This document shows, piece after piece, positions 36,099 through 44,987 of a stretch of DNA of 64,000 nt. The DNA comes from Rhodoferax sp. Its GTDB lineage: Bacteria; Pseudomonadota; Gammaproteobacteria; Burkholderiales; Burkholderiaceae_C. The first letter of the stretch is position 1, and each line of letters begins with the position of its first letter. Position numbers and translations under genes: made by a program. The notes under the pieces were generated by a model that was not told where the DNA came from, searched no databases, and was given only the letters and a program-made list of their open reading frames with translations. Where the stretch lies: positions 1-64,000 of the forward strand of contig JACKLK010000003.1 of the NCBI GenBank assembly GCA_024236015.1. Reading direction: 5' to 3'.

Positions 36099-37061
36099 TC
36101 AGTCGGCCCGGATGCCCATGTCCTTGATCACGCGGCCGAAACGCTCCAGGTCGCCGGCACTGGTCCGGGCCAGGACCTCGGGTGCGCCGCCATGCGGGAC
36201 CACGCCCAGCGTGGCGAGCTTGGCCGCCACGTCCGGCATCTTCAGGATGGCGTTCACGTGCGTGTTGAGCGTCTGCACCACGTCCGCCGGCATGCCCTTG
36301 GGCCCGAACAGGCCGTTCCACGCGGTCACCTCGATGCCGGCATAACCGAGCTCGGCAAACGTCGGTACGTTCGGCGCCAGCGCCGAACGCGTCTTGTCGG
36401 CGACCGCCAGGATGCGGACCTTGCCGCTGGCGACATACGGCTCCAGGGGGCCGTAGGTCATGTAGGTCAGCGGCACGTGGGCGCCGAGCACGTCGTTCAT
36501 GGCCGGCGCGACACCCTTGTACGGCACCTGACGGAATTTCACGCCCATGGACTTGTTGGCGATCTCGCCCAGCACGTGCATCGGCGAGCCACTGCCGGGA
36601 CTGGCGTAGTCGAATTCCTGGCCCTTCTGGGCCGCGGCGACCAGGTCCTTGACGGTGCGCGCTTCGACGTTGCCGGCGCTGGCCAGGAACAAGGGTTGCG
36701 ATCCGGTCTGGATGATGGGCGTGAAGCCGTTGACCACGTCGTAACCCGTGGCGGCCGTGGTCTTGAGCACCAGCTGGGCGATGGCGAAGGTGCTCGGTGC
36801 GAGCAGCAGGGTGTAGCCGTCGGCCGGCGCCTTGGAGACATGGCTGCTGCCGATGATGCCGCTGGCACCGGAGCGGTTGTCGACCACCACCGGCTGGCCC
36901 AGGCGGCTGGACAACTTGTCGCCGAGCAGGCGCGCGACCGCATCGGTATCGCCGCCGGCGGGATAAGCCACGACGATGGTGATGGGACGGGAAGGATAGG
37001 TCTGTGCGGCGGCAAGGCCGCACAAGCAGGCAAAGGCCAGGAATCGAAGGAATTGCTTCAT
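36099..37061 (-). CDS. Bug/TctC-family tripartite tricarboxylate transporter substrate-binding protein
   Basis: 320 aa periplasmic binding protein. A Sec signal peptide (MKQFLRFLAFACLCGLAAAQ) precedes the mature YPSRPITIVVAYPAGGDTDAVARLL. Two-lobed Bug fold with VVVDNRSGASGIIGSS and VPYKGVAPAMNDVLGAHV, both characteristic. Bug proteins have expanded enormously in Burkholderiales; most are orphan receptors for carboxylates and small organic acids. The TctAB membrane parts are not in this window. ATG 37061 has GGAG upstream. It is divergent from an MFS permease, and a GTTTCA-type inverted repeat lies between them. Confidence 0.92.
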   Translation of the reverse strand: MKQFLRFLAFACLCGLAAAQTYPSRPITIVVAYPAGGDTDAVARLLGDKLSSRLGQPVVVDNRSGASGIIGSSHVSKAPADGYTLLLAPSTFAIAQLVLKTTAATGYDVVNGFTPIIQTGSQPLFLASAGNVEARTVKDLVAAAQKGQEFDYASPGSGSPMHVLGEIANKSMGVKFRQVPYKGVAPAMNDVLGAHVPLTYMTYGPLEPYVASGKVRILAVADKTRSALAPNVPTFAELGYAGIEVTAWNGLFGPKGMPADVVQTLNTHVNAILKMPDVAAKLATLGVVPHGGAPEVLARTSAGDLERFGRVIKDMGIRAD

Positions 37062-37120
37062 GGACAGGCTCCGGTGTCGGTTCGGGGGATCACATCGCAA
37101 TCGGTATTGCGGCTCTCAGT

Positions 37121-37157
37121 TGTTTCACTAATGATTCAATGGATCTTTTGTGAAACA
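37121..37157. promoter_or_regulatory. Inverted repeat TGTTTCAC/GTGAAACA between Bug and MFS genes
   Basis: TGTTTCAC at 37121-37128 and GTGAAACA at 37150-37157 are a perfect 8-bp inverted repeat 21 bp apart. A third GTTTCA half-site follows at about 37180, and CAAAAG/CTTTTG copies flank it. The stretch is the most AT-rich in this part of the window and lies in the divergent promoter region of the Bug and MFS genes, so it is a likely operator for a dimeric regulator encoded elsewhere. IclR- or GntR-type proteins are plausible; which one cannot be told. Confidence 0.4.
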
Positions 37158-37261
37158 CGATGCGAATATAGATCAAAAGCGTTTCATCTGCAATCGGCGG
37201 CCGCATTGCTGCGCAGTGGCGACCTAGAATCGGATCCATTCGCCGATCGCCTTGCGACTCC

Positions 37262-38566
37262 ATGCCCCCTTTCGACACGTTCTTTCATATTCCGGAACTC
37301 GATCCGGCGGTGCGAAAGAGCTTTCGACGCGAGCAACTCAGCGAACTGACGCTGCCACTGGCCACCAGCCTGATGGAGGGCGGTTTCGTTGCCGTGGTGG
37401 CCGCCAAGGCCTTCAATGTCGAACCCTGGGTGATCGCGGTGATCTCGGCCGCGCCGATGTTCGGCAACCTGTCGAGCTTCGTCTGGACCCGCATCGCCAC
37501 CGGCCGCTCCAAGATCCCGATGGTGGTGGCGTTGCAGACCCTGGTCCTGCTGTGCGTGGCGGCGATCGCGGTCAGTCCGCGCTCCCAGGCCGGCGCCTGG
37601 ATCCTGCTGGCCAGCGTCGTGTTGTGCCGCATGCTGATCACCGGCATCATCACCGTGCGCAGCGTGGCCTGGAGCCTGAACTACGACCGGGCTCTGCGGG
37701 CCCGCGCCACCGGGCGGCTGCAGGCCATCACCAGCCTGACGGTGGTGCTGACCACCAGCCTGGCCGGACTGGTCCTGGACGCCCATCCCGAGAACTTTCG
37801 CTGGATCTATGGCGCCGGCGCCGTGTTCGGTGGCGTCGGCGTCTGGCTGTTTCGCGGCGTGCTGGTGCGCGGCGAAAAGCGGCACCGGGTGATGGAGCGG
37901 CGCGGCGCACAGGACGGCCGCCGGCGCGACGGCTTCTTCGAGGTGCTGCGCAAGGACAGCCTGTATGCGCGGTACCAGCTGCACCAGTTCATCTCGGGCA
38001 CGGCGAACATGATGCTCGAGCCGCCGCTGGTCTACCTCGTGACCAAGCAGCTGGGCGCCAGCTACGTCGTGAGCATCGGCATCGTGATGCTGATCCCGTT
38101 CACGCTGAACCTCACGACGATGCCGCTGTGGGCGCGTTACCTGGACAAGGTCCACGTCACCGAGTTCCGGGCCCGGCAGAACGCGGGCTGGGTGATCGGC
38201 GTGCTGATCATGTTCTGGGGCGCCTGGACCTTCTCGTTGTGGTGGCTGGCCCTGGGCCGAGTCATCACCGGCATCGTCAATGGTGGCGGCAGCCTGGCCT
38301 GGCAACTGGGCCACAACGACTTCGCGCCGCGTGACCAGATCTCGACCTACATGGGCATCCATGTCACCCTGACCGGCGTGCGTGGTGCCTTCGCGCCCTT
38401 CCTGGGCATGGCCTTGTACCTGGGCTGGGATGCCAAGGGCTACGTGCCGGGATCCACCGGCCTGAGCGCCTGGGTGTTCCTGCTCTCGGCGCTGCTGGGC
38501 CTGGTTGCCTGGCGCGGCTTCGACACGCTGCGCAAGGACGTGCGGCTGCGGCCGCTCAACCGCTAG
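37262..38566 (+). CDS. MFS transporter
   Basis: 434 aa with about eleven or twelve membrane helices. MFS fold with FNVEPWVIAVISAAPMFGNLSSF (helices 1-2), a long charged cytoplasmic loop in the middle (GEKRHRVMERRGAQDGRRRDG at about 206-225), and the second half beginning ARYQLHQFISGTANMM. Start ATG 37262 (MPPFDTFFHIPELDPAV); the 35-residue soluble N terminus before the first helix is notable. It is divergent from the Bug protein gene, so common regulation is possible. Substrate unknown. A strong hairpin follows the stop. Confidence 0.8.
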   Translation: MPPFDTFFHIPELDPAVRKSFRREQLSELTLPLATSLMEGGFVAVVAAKAFNVEPWVIAVISAAPMFGNLSSFVWTRIATGRSKIPMVVALQTLVLLCVAAIAVSPRSQAGAWILLASVVLCRMLITGIITVRSVAWSLNYDRALRARATGRLQAITSLTVVLTTSLAGLVLDAHPENFRWIYGAGAVFGGVGVWLFRGVLVRGEKRHRVMERRGAQDGRRRDGFFEVLRKDSLYARYQLHQFISGTANMMLEPPLVYLVTKQLGASYVVSIGIVMLIPFTLNLTTMPLWARYLDKVHVTEFRARQNAGWVIGVLIMFWGAWTFSLWWLALGRVITGIVNGGGSLAWQLGHNDFAPRDQISTYMGIHVTLTGVRGAFAPFLGMALYLGWDAKGYVPGSTGLSAWVFLLSALLGLVAWRGFDTLRKDVRLRPLNR

Positions 38567-38582
38567 GCCGCAACGGCCACCA

Positions 38583-38627
38583 TCGCGACCGGCGCCCTGG
38601 CCGCCTGCGCCAGGCGCGCGGTCGCGA
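38583..38627. terminator. Strong nested hairpin between convergent MFS and dadA genes
   Basis: TCGCGACCG (38583-38591) pairs with CGGTCGCGA (38619-38627), nine perfect base pairs. Inside it GCGCCCTGGC (38592-38601) pairs with GCCAGGCGC (38609-38617) with one bulged base. It lies between two converging stops, so a bidirectional terminator is likely. There is no T tract, so termination may need other factors. Confidence 0.5.
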
Positions 38628-38661
38628 GCCGGCCGCGGCGTTCAGCCCGCCACGTGCGGCA

Positions 38662-39960
38662 TCAGGCCGGTGCCGTCACCGGCCGCGCCAGGCGGCCGCG
38701 CGCACGCCCTGGCGCATACCGATCGATGCCCAGGCCTTCGGCGCTGATCTCCGGACGTTGTCCGCTCACCATGTCCGACACCAGCCTGGCCGAACCACAG
38801 GCCATGGTCCAGCCCAGCGTGCCGTGTCCGGTGTTGAGGAACAGGTTGGCGTACGGCGTGGCGCCGATCACCGGCGTGCTGTCGGGCGTCATCGGCCGCA
38901 GCCCGGTCCAGAAGGTCGCGCGGGCCACGTCGCCGCCGGGGAACAGGTCGTTCACCACCAGCTCCAGCGTTGCGCGCCGGCGCGCGTCGAGCCGCAGGTC
39001 GAAGCCGCCGAGTTCGGCCATGCCACCGACCCGGATGCGGTCGTCGAAGCGGGTCACGGCGATCTTGTAGGTCTCGTCGAGCACGGTGGACTGCGGCGCG
39101 AAGGCCGGGTCGGCCAGGGGCACGGTCAACGAATAGCCCTTGACCGGATACACCGGCAGATCCAGGCCCAAGGGCTCCAGGAAGGCGCGCGAATAACTGC
39201 CGAAGGCCAGCACGAAACGATCGGCCTTGAGCACCGTGTCGCCGATACGCACACCGGTGACCCGGCCGCCTTCGGTCACCAGGCCGTCGACCGATTGTCC
39301 GAAACGCATGTCAACGCCCAGGCCCTGCGCCAGCGCGCTGAGCTGGGTCGTGAAACGGTGGCAATCGCCGGTCTCGTCCATCGGCAGGCGCAAGCCGCCG
39401 GCCAGGCGATCGCGCGCCTGGGCCAGGCTGGGTTCGACCGTGGCCAGCTGGTCCGCCGTCAGCAACTCGTACGGCACGCCGCATTCCTCGAGCACCGAGA
39501 TGTCGCGCTGCACCGCGTCCACCTGGGCCTGGGTGCGAAACAGCTGCAAGGTGCCGCCGGTGCGTTGTTCGTAGGCGATGCCGGTGTCACGGCGCAGCTG
39601 CTGCAGGCAGGCACGGCTGTATTCGGCCACCCGCATCATGCGTTCCTTGTTGACGGCATAACGGTCGCTGGAACAGTTGCGCAGCATCTGCGCCATCCAG
39701 CGCAGCTGGAACAGGCTGCCGTCGGGGCGAATCGCCAGCGGCGCGTGTTTCTGGAACATCCACTTGATCGCCTTGAGCGGAATGCCCGGCGCTGCCCACG
39801 GCGTCGAATAACCCGGCGAGACCTGGCCGGCGTTCGCGAAACTGGTCTCCAGCGCCGGTCCCGGCTGCCGGTCGAGCAAGGTGACCTGGGCGCCGCTGCG
39901 GGCCAGGTAATACGCGGTGCTGATTCCGATGACGCCGCCGCCGAGGACAATGACTTTCAT
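38662..39960 (-). CDS. dadA: D-amino acid dehydrogenase small subunit
   Basis: 432 aa, the usual length. FAD-dependent, membrane-associated oxidation of D-alanine and other D-amino acids to 2-oxo acids. N-terminal FAD-binding motif MKVIVLGGGVIGISTAYYLA, then the DadA signature SFANAGQVSPGYSTPWAAPG. A conserved C-terminal NLFLNTGHGTLGWTMACGSA closes the FAD domain. ATG 39960 is followed directly by the GxGxxG motif. It is divergent from an Lrp/AsnC regulator, the standard dadA-dadR arrangement. The catabolic alanine racemase (dadX) is not adjacent. Confidence 0.95.
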   Translation of the reverse strand: MKVIVLGGGVIGISTAYYLARSGAQVTLLDRQPGPALETSFANAGQVSPGYSTPWAAPGIPLKAIKWMFQKHAPLAIRPDGSLFQLRWMAQMLRNCSSDRYAVNKERMMRVAEYSRACLQQLRRDTGIAYEQRTGGTLQLFRTQAQVDAVQRDISVLEECGVPYELLTADQLATVEPSLAQARDRLAGGLRLPMDETGDCHRFTTQLSALAQGLGVDMRFGQSVDGLVTEGGRVTGVRIGDTVLKADRFVLAFGSYSRAFLEPLGLDLPVYPVKGYSLTVPLADPAFAPQSTVLDETYKIAVTRFDDRIRVGGMAELGGFDLRLDARRRATLELVVNDLFPGGDVARATFWTGLRPMTPDSTPVIGATPYANLFLNTGHGTLGWTMACGSARLVSDMVSGQRPEISAEGLGIDRYAPGRARGRLARPVTAPA

Positions 39961-40088
39961 GGCAGAATGAAGTTCGTGAAGTGATTCGCAAACTATATTT
40001 CCGACATTGCAGGCAGTTCCACTGAATTTGTTTCCATGGCAAGTGGATCTGCCCGAACTCGACCGGAAAAAGCCCTGTCGACAGTGAA
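39961..40088. promoter_or_regulatory. Divergent control region of dadA and the Lrp-type gene
   Basis: 128 bp, markedly more AT-rich than the flanking genes (CGCAAACTATATTTCCGAC, CTGAATTTGTTTCC). Lrp/AsnC proteins bind degenerate AT-rich sites in such regions. The position between dadA and its probable regulator makes it the likely operator, though I cannot define a single dyad. Confidence 0.4.
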
Positions 40089-40556
40089 ATGACCGACCTC
40101 GACCGGATCGACCGCAAGATCCTCGACATCCTGCAGCGCGAGGGACGCCTGCCGATGACCGAGCTGGCACAACGCATCGGCCTGTCGACCTCGCCCTGCT
40201 CGGAACGCGTGCGGCGCATGGAACGCGACGGCGTCATCACCGGCTACCACGCCCGCGTGTCGCCCAGGGCGCTGGGCAAGAACCTGCTGGTGTTCGTCGA
40301 GATCACGCTGGCGTCCAAGTCCGACCAGATCTTCGACAAGGTGCGCGACGAACTGCTGCACGTCCCCGACGTGCAGGAATGCCACCTGGTATCGGGCGTG
40401 TTCGACTACCTGGTCAAGGCGCGCCTGGGCGGCATGGACGAATACCGCAGCCTGCTTGGCGACATCCTGAAGAAGCTGCCGGTCAACGCGCAGTCGAACA
40501 GCTATGTGGTGATGGAAGAACTCAAGGAGTCGCTGGCGCTGCGGACCGACCGGTAG
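40089..40556 (+). CDS. Lrp/AsnC-family regulator, probable activator of dadA
   Basis: 155 aa. N-terminal winged helix (LDRIDRKILDILQREGRLPM, LAQRIGLSTSPCSERVRRME) and a C-terminal RAM ligand-binding domain (VQECHLVSGVFDYLVKARL, NSYVVMEELKES). Closest in style to BkdR/DadR and Lrp, which sense alanine, leucine or branched-chain amino acids. It starts 128 bp from dadA in the opposite direction, which fits an alanine-responsive activator of D-amino acid oxidation. Converges on the globin gene. Confidence 0.9.
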   Translation: MTDLDRIDRKILDILQREGRLPMTELAQRIGLSTSPCSERVRRMERDGVITGYHARVSPRALGKNLLVFVEITLASKSDQIFDKVRDELLHVPDVQECHLVSGVFDYLVKARLGGMDEYRSLLGDILKKLPVNAQSNSYVVMEELKESLALRTDR

Positions 40557-40592
40557 CCATTCGCGGCACCCGGTGCGATGCCGCCGCAGCCA

Positions 40593-41033
40593 TCACGAGG
40601 ACGCAGACCTGAACAGCTTGTGCACGCCGCGGTCCTGGTTCACCATCCAGTCCGCCGTCTGGAAAAAGCTTTGTTGCAGCCGCTGGCGCAGCTCCGGATC
40701 GACGCCGGTCTCCTGCATGGCCTGGTCCATGCAGGCCAGCCACTGGTCGCGCTCGGTGACGCCGATGGCGAACGGCATATGGCGTGCGCGCAGTCGCGGA
40801 TGTCCGAACCGCTCGGTATAGTGTTGCGGCCCGCCCAGCCAGCCGCACAGGAACCAGAACAGGCGCTGGCGGGCGTTCGCCAGGTCCGAACCGTGCACGG
40901 CGCGCAGCGCCGCATACCCCGGTTCGAGGTCCATCAGGTCGTAGAAGCGCTCGGTCAGCGCGTGCACGGCCGGCTCGCCACCGATCCAGTCGAAGGGTGT
41001 CGCCGCGGTTGCGGGTTCCTGGGGTTCTTGCAT
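40593..41033 (-). CDS. Group II truncated hemoglobin
   Basis: 146 aa. Two-on-two globin that binds O2, NO or peroxide. Family markers: the B10 Tyr in LTERFYDLMD, the proximal His in LRARHMPFAIG and the G8 Trp in RDQWLACMDQAM, the last typical of group II. The start at ATG 41033 (MQEPQEPATAATPFDWIGG) gives a short polar N-terminal extension. No reductase or nitrosative-stress gene is adjacent. It converges on the Lrp-type gene. Confidence 0.9.
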   Translation of the reverse strand: MQEPQEPATAATPFDWIGGEPAVHALTERFYDLMDLEPGYAALRAVHGSDLANARQRLFWFLCGWLGGPQHYTERFGHPRLRARHMPFAIGVTERDQWLACMDQAMQETGVDPELRQRLQQSFFQTADWMVNQDRGVHKLFRSASS

Positions 41034-41064
41034 GGGTTCGATTGTCGGGCAGCGAACGCCACGC

Positions 41065-43584
41065 CTATTGCGGCGCGCGGCGCAGCGTCTCCACCACCGG
41101 CCGGCGCAACACGTCGCGCAAGCCCCACCAGCCGGCAATCATGGCCAGCACCGCGCCGGCCAGCGCGCCTTCGAGCGGCACCCAGGGCGACGCGGTCCAG
41201 GCGAAGTTGAACACGAAACGCGCCAGCGACCAGCCGACCACGGTGGCCACCAGCGACGCCAGCAGGCCCGCCAGCAGGCCGACGCCCGCCAGTTCCGCGC
41301 GTTGCACCTGGCGCAGCAGCCGGGCCTGCGCGCCGACCGCGCGCATCACGGCGAACTCGCGCGCCCGCTCCTCCCGCGTCGCGGTGACCGCGGCGAACAA
41401 CACGACCAAGCCGGCCGCGAGCGTGAAGCCGAACAGGAACTCGACCGCCCGCACCACCTGGTCCAGGATGCGTTGCACCTGGGCCAGCGTGGCGCTGACG
41501 TCGACGCTGGTGATGTTGGGAAACTCGCGCACCAGCGCGTTGTCGAACCCGCGCCCCTCGGGCGCCTTGAACGCGCTCATGTAGGTCAACGGCACCTCGG
41601 GCAACTCGGCGACCGGATACAGCACGAAGAAGTTCGCCCGCATCGAGCCCCAGTCGACCTTGCGCAGCGAGGTGATGCGCGACTCGACATTCACGCCGGC
41701 GATATCGAACCGCAGGGTGTCGCCGAGCTTGAGGCCCAGCGTCTCGGCAATGCCCTCCTCCACGCTGATCGCACCGGCCTCCTCGTCCACCCAGGTGCCG
41801 GCCACGATCTCGTTGTGGGGCGGCCGCACCGCGCTGGTGGACAGGTTGAATTCGCGGTCGGCCAGGCGCCGCGCGCGTTCGTCCTCCATCTCGTCGGGGG
41901 AGACGGCGCGCCCGTTGATGGCGACCAGGCGGCCGCGAATCATCGGATACCAGTCGTAGTCGCGCACGCCGGCCGCGCGCAATCGCTCCTGGAATGCCGG
42001 GCCCTGGTCCGGCATCACGTTGATGACGAAGCGGTTGGGCGCATTCGCCGGCGTGGCCTGGCGCCAACTGCTGATCAGGTCGGTGCGCAACAGCACCAGC
42101 AGAATCAGCGCCAGCAGGCCGACCGCCAGCGCGCTGACCTGGACCACGGCGTAGGCCGGTCGCGCCGAGATCTGGCGTGTGGCCAGCACCAGCCAGCGCG
42201 GCGCCGTGGTTTCGTTGACCATGCGGCGCAACAGCTTGACCGCCAGCCACGACAGCCCGGCGAATACCAGCACGGCACCGGCAAACCCGCCGACGGCAAT
42301 CAGGCCGAGCATCCAGTCGCGGCTGGCCGCCAGCAGCAGCGCCGCGAAACCGGCCACGCCGACACCGAGCACCAGCAGCGAGGCCGGCTTGAGATTGCCC
42401 ACGTCGCGGCGGATCACCCGCAGCGGAGGCACCTGCGCCAGTTGCAGCACCGGCGGCAGGCCGAAGGCCACCAGCAGCGTCAGACCCATGCCCAGGCCGA
42501 ACATCACCGGCCACAGGGTCGGCGCCGGCAGGCCGACCGAGACCAGGCCGGCTAGCAGCGCGACGAAGATGTAGTGCACACCGAAACCGATCGCCACGCC
42601 CAGCGCACTGGCGGCCAGGCCGACGACGCCGAACTCGACGATGTAGGCCAGGGCGATGCTGCGCTGGCCCAGGCCGAGCACGCGCAGCATCGCGCAATCG
42701 TCCAGGTGGTTGGCCGCGAATCCGCGCGCCGCCAGCGCCACCGCGACCGCGCTGAGCATCGCGGCCAGCAGGGCCACCAGATTCAGGAATTTCTCCGCAC
42801 GGTCCAGCGTCTGGCGGATGTCCGAACGGCCGCTCTCCAGCGTTTCGAGCCGGGTGCCACGCGCCTCGCCTTTCTCGACCACCTGGCCGACCCAGTCGCT
42901 GAACTGCCGGACCGGCTGCTCGGCGCCCGCCACCGCAAAGCGGTAGGTCAGCCGGCTGGCCGGCTGCACCAGGGCGGTGCTGTCCAGGTCGGCCGCGTTG
43001 AACATCACGCGCGGGGAGAAGTTGGCAAAGCCACCACCCCGGTCCGGCTCGATACGGATGACGCGCGTGATCGTGAACCGGGCATCCCCCAGCAGCAGCG
43101 GGTCGCCGACCTGCAGGCCCAGCGACTCGAGCAGCGCGGGGTCGACCCAGGCCTCGCCCGGAGCCGGAACGGCGCGCGTGGTCTCGCCCGGTGCGTCGAA
43201 GCTGGGCGCCACCGTCAGGCTGCCGCGCAGCGGATAACCCTCGGGCACCACCTTGAGTGCCACCAGCCGGCTCGCCCCGCCCTTGTCGTCGGGCGCGCGC
43301 GCCATGGTCGGGAAACTGACCGTGGTCGTGCTCTGCAGCCCGAGCGCAGCCGCCTTGTCGACGATGGCCTGCGGCGTGGCCTTGTCGGTCGACAACACCA
43401 CGTCGCCACCGAGCAACTGGCGGGCATCGCGCTGCAGGCCGCCTTGCAGGCGATCGGCAAAGAAGCCGACGGCCGTCAACGCCGCCACGGCCAGCGTCAC
43501 GGCGACGATCAACAGGCGCAGTTCGCCCGAACGCAGGTCGCGCCACAACGAGCGCAGACCCAGTTGCCAGAAGGAAGGTTTCAT
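41065..43584 (-). CDS. Large FtsX-family ABC transporter permease (YbbP-like)
   Basis: 839 aa. One N-terminal helix and a long periplasmic domain, an FtsX unit in the middle (NLVALLAAMLSAVAVALAAR), a second periplasmic domain (about 490-700) and a second FtsX unit at the C terminus (FTLAAGLVVLFAAVTATREERAREFAVMRAVGA). This is the ten-helix layout of E. coli YbbP, which works with the ATPase YbbA and the esterase TesA. ATG 43584 (MKPSFWQLGLRSLWRDLRSGELRLL) is typical. No ATPase gene is found next to it: upstream is fdhD, downstream the globin. Substrate unknown, probably a lipid or envelope compound. Confidence 0.87.
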   Translation of the reverse strand: MKPSFWQLGLRSLWRDLRSGELRLLIVAVTLAVAALTAVGFFADRLQGGLQRDARQLLGGDVVLSTDKATPQAIVDKAAALGLQSTTTVSFPTMARAPDDKGGASRLVALKVVPEGYPLRGSLTVAPSFDAPGETTRAVPAPGEAWVDPALLESLGLQVGDPLLLGDARFTITRVIRIEPDRGGGFANFSPRVMFNAADLDSTALVQPASRLTYRFAVAGAEQPVRQFSDWVGQVVEKGEARGTRLETLESGRSDIRQTLDRAEKFLNLVALLAAMLSAVAVALAARGFAANHLDDCAMLRVLGLGQRSIALAYIVEFGVVGLAASALGVAIGFGVHYIFVALLAGLVSVGLPAPTLWPVMFGLGMGLTLLVAFGLPPVLQLAQVPPLRVIRRDVGNLKPASLLVLGVGVAGFAALLLAASRDWMLGLIAVGGFAGAVLVFAGLSWLAVKLLRRMVNETTAPRWLVLATRQISARPAYAVVQVSALAVGLLALILLVLLRTDLISSWRQATPANAPNRFVINVMPDQGPAFQERLRAAGVRDYDWYPMIRGRLVAINGRAVSPDEMEDERARRLADREFNLSTSAVRPPHNEIVAGTWVDEEAGAISVEEGIAETLGLKLGDTLRFDIAGVNVESRITSLRKVDWGSMRANFFVLYPVAELPEVPLTYMSAFKAPEGRGFDNALVREFPNITSVDVSATLAQVQRILDQVVRAVEFLFGFTLAAGLVVLFAAVTATREERAREFAVMRAVGAQARLLRQVQRAELAGVGLLAGLLASLVATVVGWSLARFVFNFAWTASPWVPLEGALAGAVLAMIAGWWGLRDVLRRPVVETLRRAPQ

Positions 43585-43651
43585 GGCGCTACCTTAGCCG
43601 ATTCGCAATGGCCCTTGGCGCCCGGGGCTGCCCGGGTGTCGCCGCCGGTGT

Positions 43652-44515
43652 TCAGGCCACGCGCAGGCGCGGGCCGACCAGGCCGGCTTCGAGCTGCAGG
43701 CGCTCGGCACCGCTGAAACACAGGAACCGCTTGTGGGTGGCGCGGCCGATCGTGCACAGGCCCAGGTCCTGCGCCACCGCATGGCCCATCTGGGTGATGC
43801 CGCTGCGCGAGACCAGGATGGGCACGCCCATCTGCGCCGACTTGATCACCATCTCGCTGGTCAGGCGGCCGGTGGTGTAGAAGATCTTGTCGTCGCCGCG
43901 CATGTCCTCGTCCGGGCGCATCCACATCCAGCCGGCGATGGTGTCGATGGCATTGTGGCGCCCGACGTCCTCGACGAACACCAGCATCTGCTGGCCGCGG
44001 AACAAGGCACACCCGTGCACGGATCCGGCGGTCTTGTAGACACTTTCCTGCAGCCGGATCGCGTCGACCACGCCGTACAGCTGCGACTGCGTGATCGTCG
44101 CCTGCGGCAACACCAGTTGCGCCACGTCGTCCATCAGGCCGCCGAACATGCTGCCCTGGCCACAACCGGTGGTGACGACCCGGCTCGAGGTGCGCGCCTC
44201 GATGTCGCTGATGCCCTCGCGCGTGCGCACCGCGGCAACACCGACGTCCCAGTCGACGGTGATCGATTCGACCTCCTGCACCGTGCGCACCAGCCGCTGG
44301 TTGCGCAGGTAGCCCAGCACCAGCAATTCCGGATGGGCGCCCAGCGTCATCAGCGTGACGAGCTCGCGCTTGTCGACATAGACGGTCAATGCGCGTTCGG
44401 CCGGAATCGATACCGACAGGCGCTCGCCGGTCTCGCTGACGGTGTCGATGCTGCGCGTCAATGGCGCACGGGCGGCGGTCAGGCGAGGCAACATCGCAGG
44501 AAGATGGGTCGACAT
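43652..44515 (-). CDS. fdhD: Formate dehydrogenase accessory sulfurtransferase FdhD
   Basis: 287 aa. FdhD passes sulfur from IscS to the molybdenum/tungsten bis-MGD cofactor of formate dehydrogenases. Recognised from ALTVYVDKRELVTLMTLGAHPELLVLGYL, the HGCALFRGQQMLVFVEDVGRHNAIDTIAG block and TTGRLTSEMVIKSAQMGVPILVSRSG. The essential double-Cys loop is altered: C118 is kept in TTGCGQGSMF but the second Cys of the E. coli CxxC is Gly (G121). The first cysteine alone is the essential one in some members. Last gene of the periplasmic formate dehydrogenase cluster. ATG 44515. Confidence 0.92.
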   Translation of the reverse strand: MSTHLPAMLPRLTAARAPLTRSIDTVSETGERLSVSIPAERALTVYVDKRELVTLMTLGAHPELLVLGYLRNQRLVRTVQEVESITVDWDVGVAAVRTREGISDIEARTSSRVVTTGCGQGSMFGGLMDDVAQLVLPQATITQSQLYGVVDAIRLQESVYKTAGSVHGCALFRGQQMLVFVEDVGRHNAIDTIAGWMWMRPDEDMRGDDKIFYTTGRLTSEMVIKSAQMGVPILVSRSGITQMGHAVAQDLGLCTIGRATHKRFLCFSGAERLQLEAGLVGPRLRVA

Positions 44516-44578
44516 GGGCCGAGACTACAACACAAACACCGTCCGCTCGCGCGGCCGGCCCTGCGCCACCGCCCCGTA

Positions 44579-44974
44579 TCAGGGTTTCTTGGCGGGATTG
44601 GCGACGGCATCCGGCTGCTGGGTGCTGGGCGGGCTGGTCGCCGTGGCCGCCGGGGAATGGGCTCCGGCGGCCTCGATGGGCTTGGCCTCGGCGGCCACGT
44701 ACGGGCCGGGGTCGGCGCAGGCGGGTGTCGCCGTCGCCGGCTTGGTCTCCTTGCCGGCGGACCGGGCCGAGGCCAGGTAATGCGCCACCACCTTGTCCTG
44801 CACCTTGCACAGCTGGTAGGCGGCGACCTTGTTGGACCAGGCCGCCTTGTCGGCCGCGGCCGCGGCCGCCGCCTTGGCCTCCTCGCTCGGCGGCGCCAGC
44901 TTGGCCAATGCCGACGTCGCCATGCAGGCCGATGCAACGACGACCAGCGACGTGAAGATGTGCTTGTGGTTCAT
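44579..44974 (-). CDS. Small Ala-rich exported protein in the formate dehydrogenase cluster
   Basis: 131 aa. A Sec signal peptide (residues 1-24, ending ATSALA-K) is followed by an Ala-rich helix (EEAKAAAAAAADKAAWSNKV) and a low-complexity Ala/Pro/Thr tail. Two cysteines, C56 (YQLCKVQDKV) and C86 (ATPACADPG), are far enough apart for a disulfide. No family is recognised. It lies 13 bp downstream of the cytochrome b subunit gene, so it is co-expressed with the membrane formate dehydrogenase. Role unknown; a periplasmic assembly or tethering factor is possible. Confidence 0.7.
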   Translation of the reverse strand: MNHKHIFTSLVVVASACMATSALAKLAPPSEEAKAAAAAAADKAAWSNKVAAYQLCKVQDKVVAHYLASARSAGKETKPATATPACADPGPYVAAEAKPIEAAGAHSPAATATSPPSTQQPDAVANPAKKP

Positions 44975-44987
44975 GATGGGGTCCACC

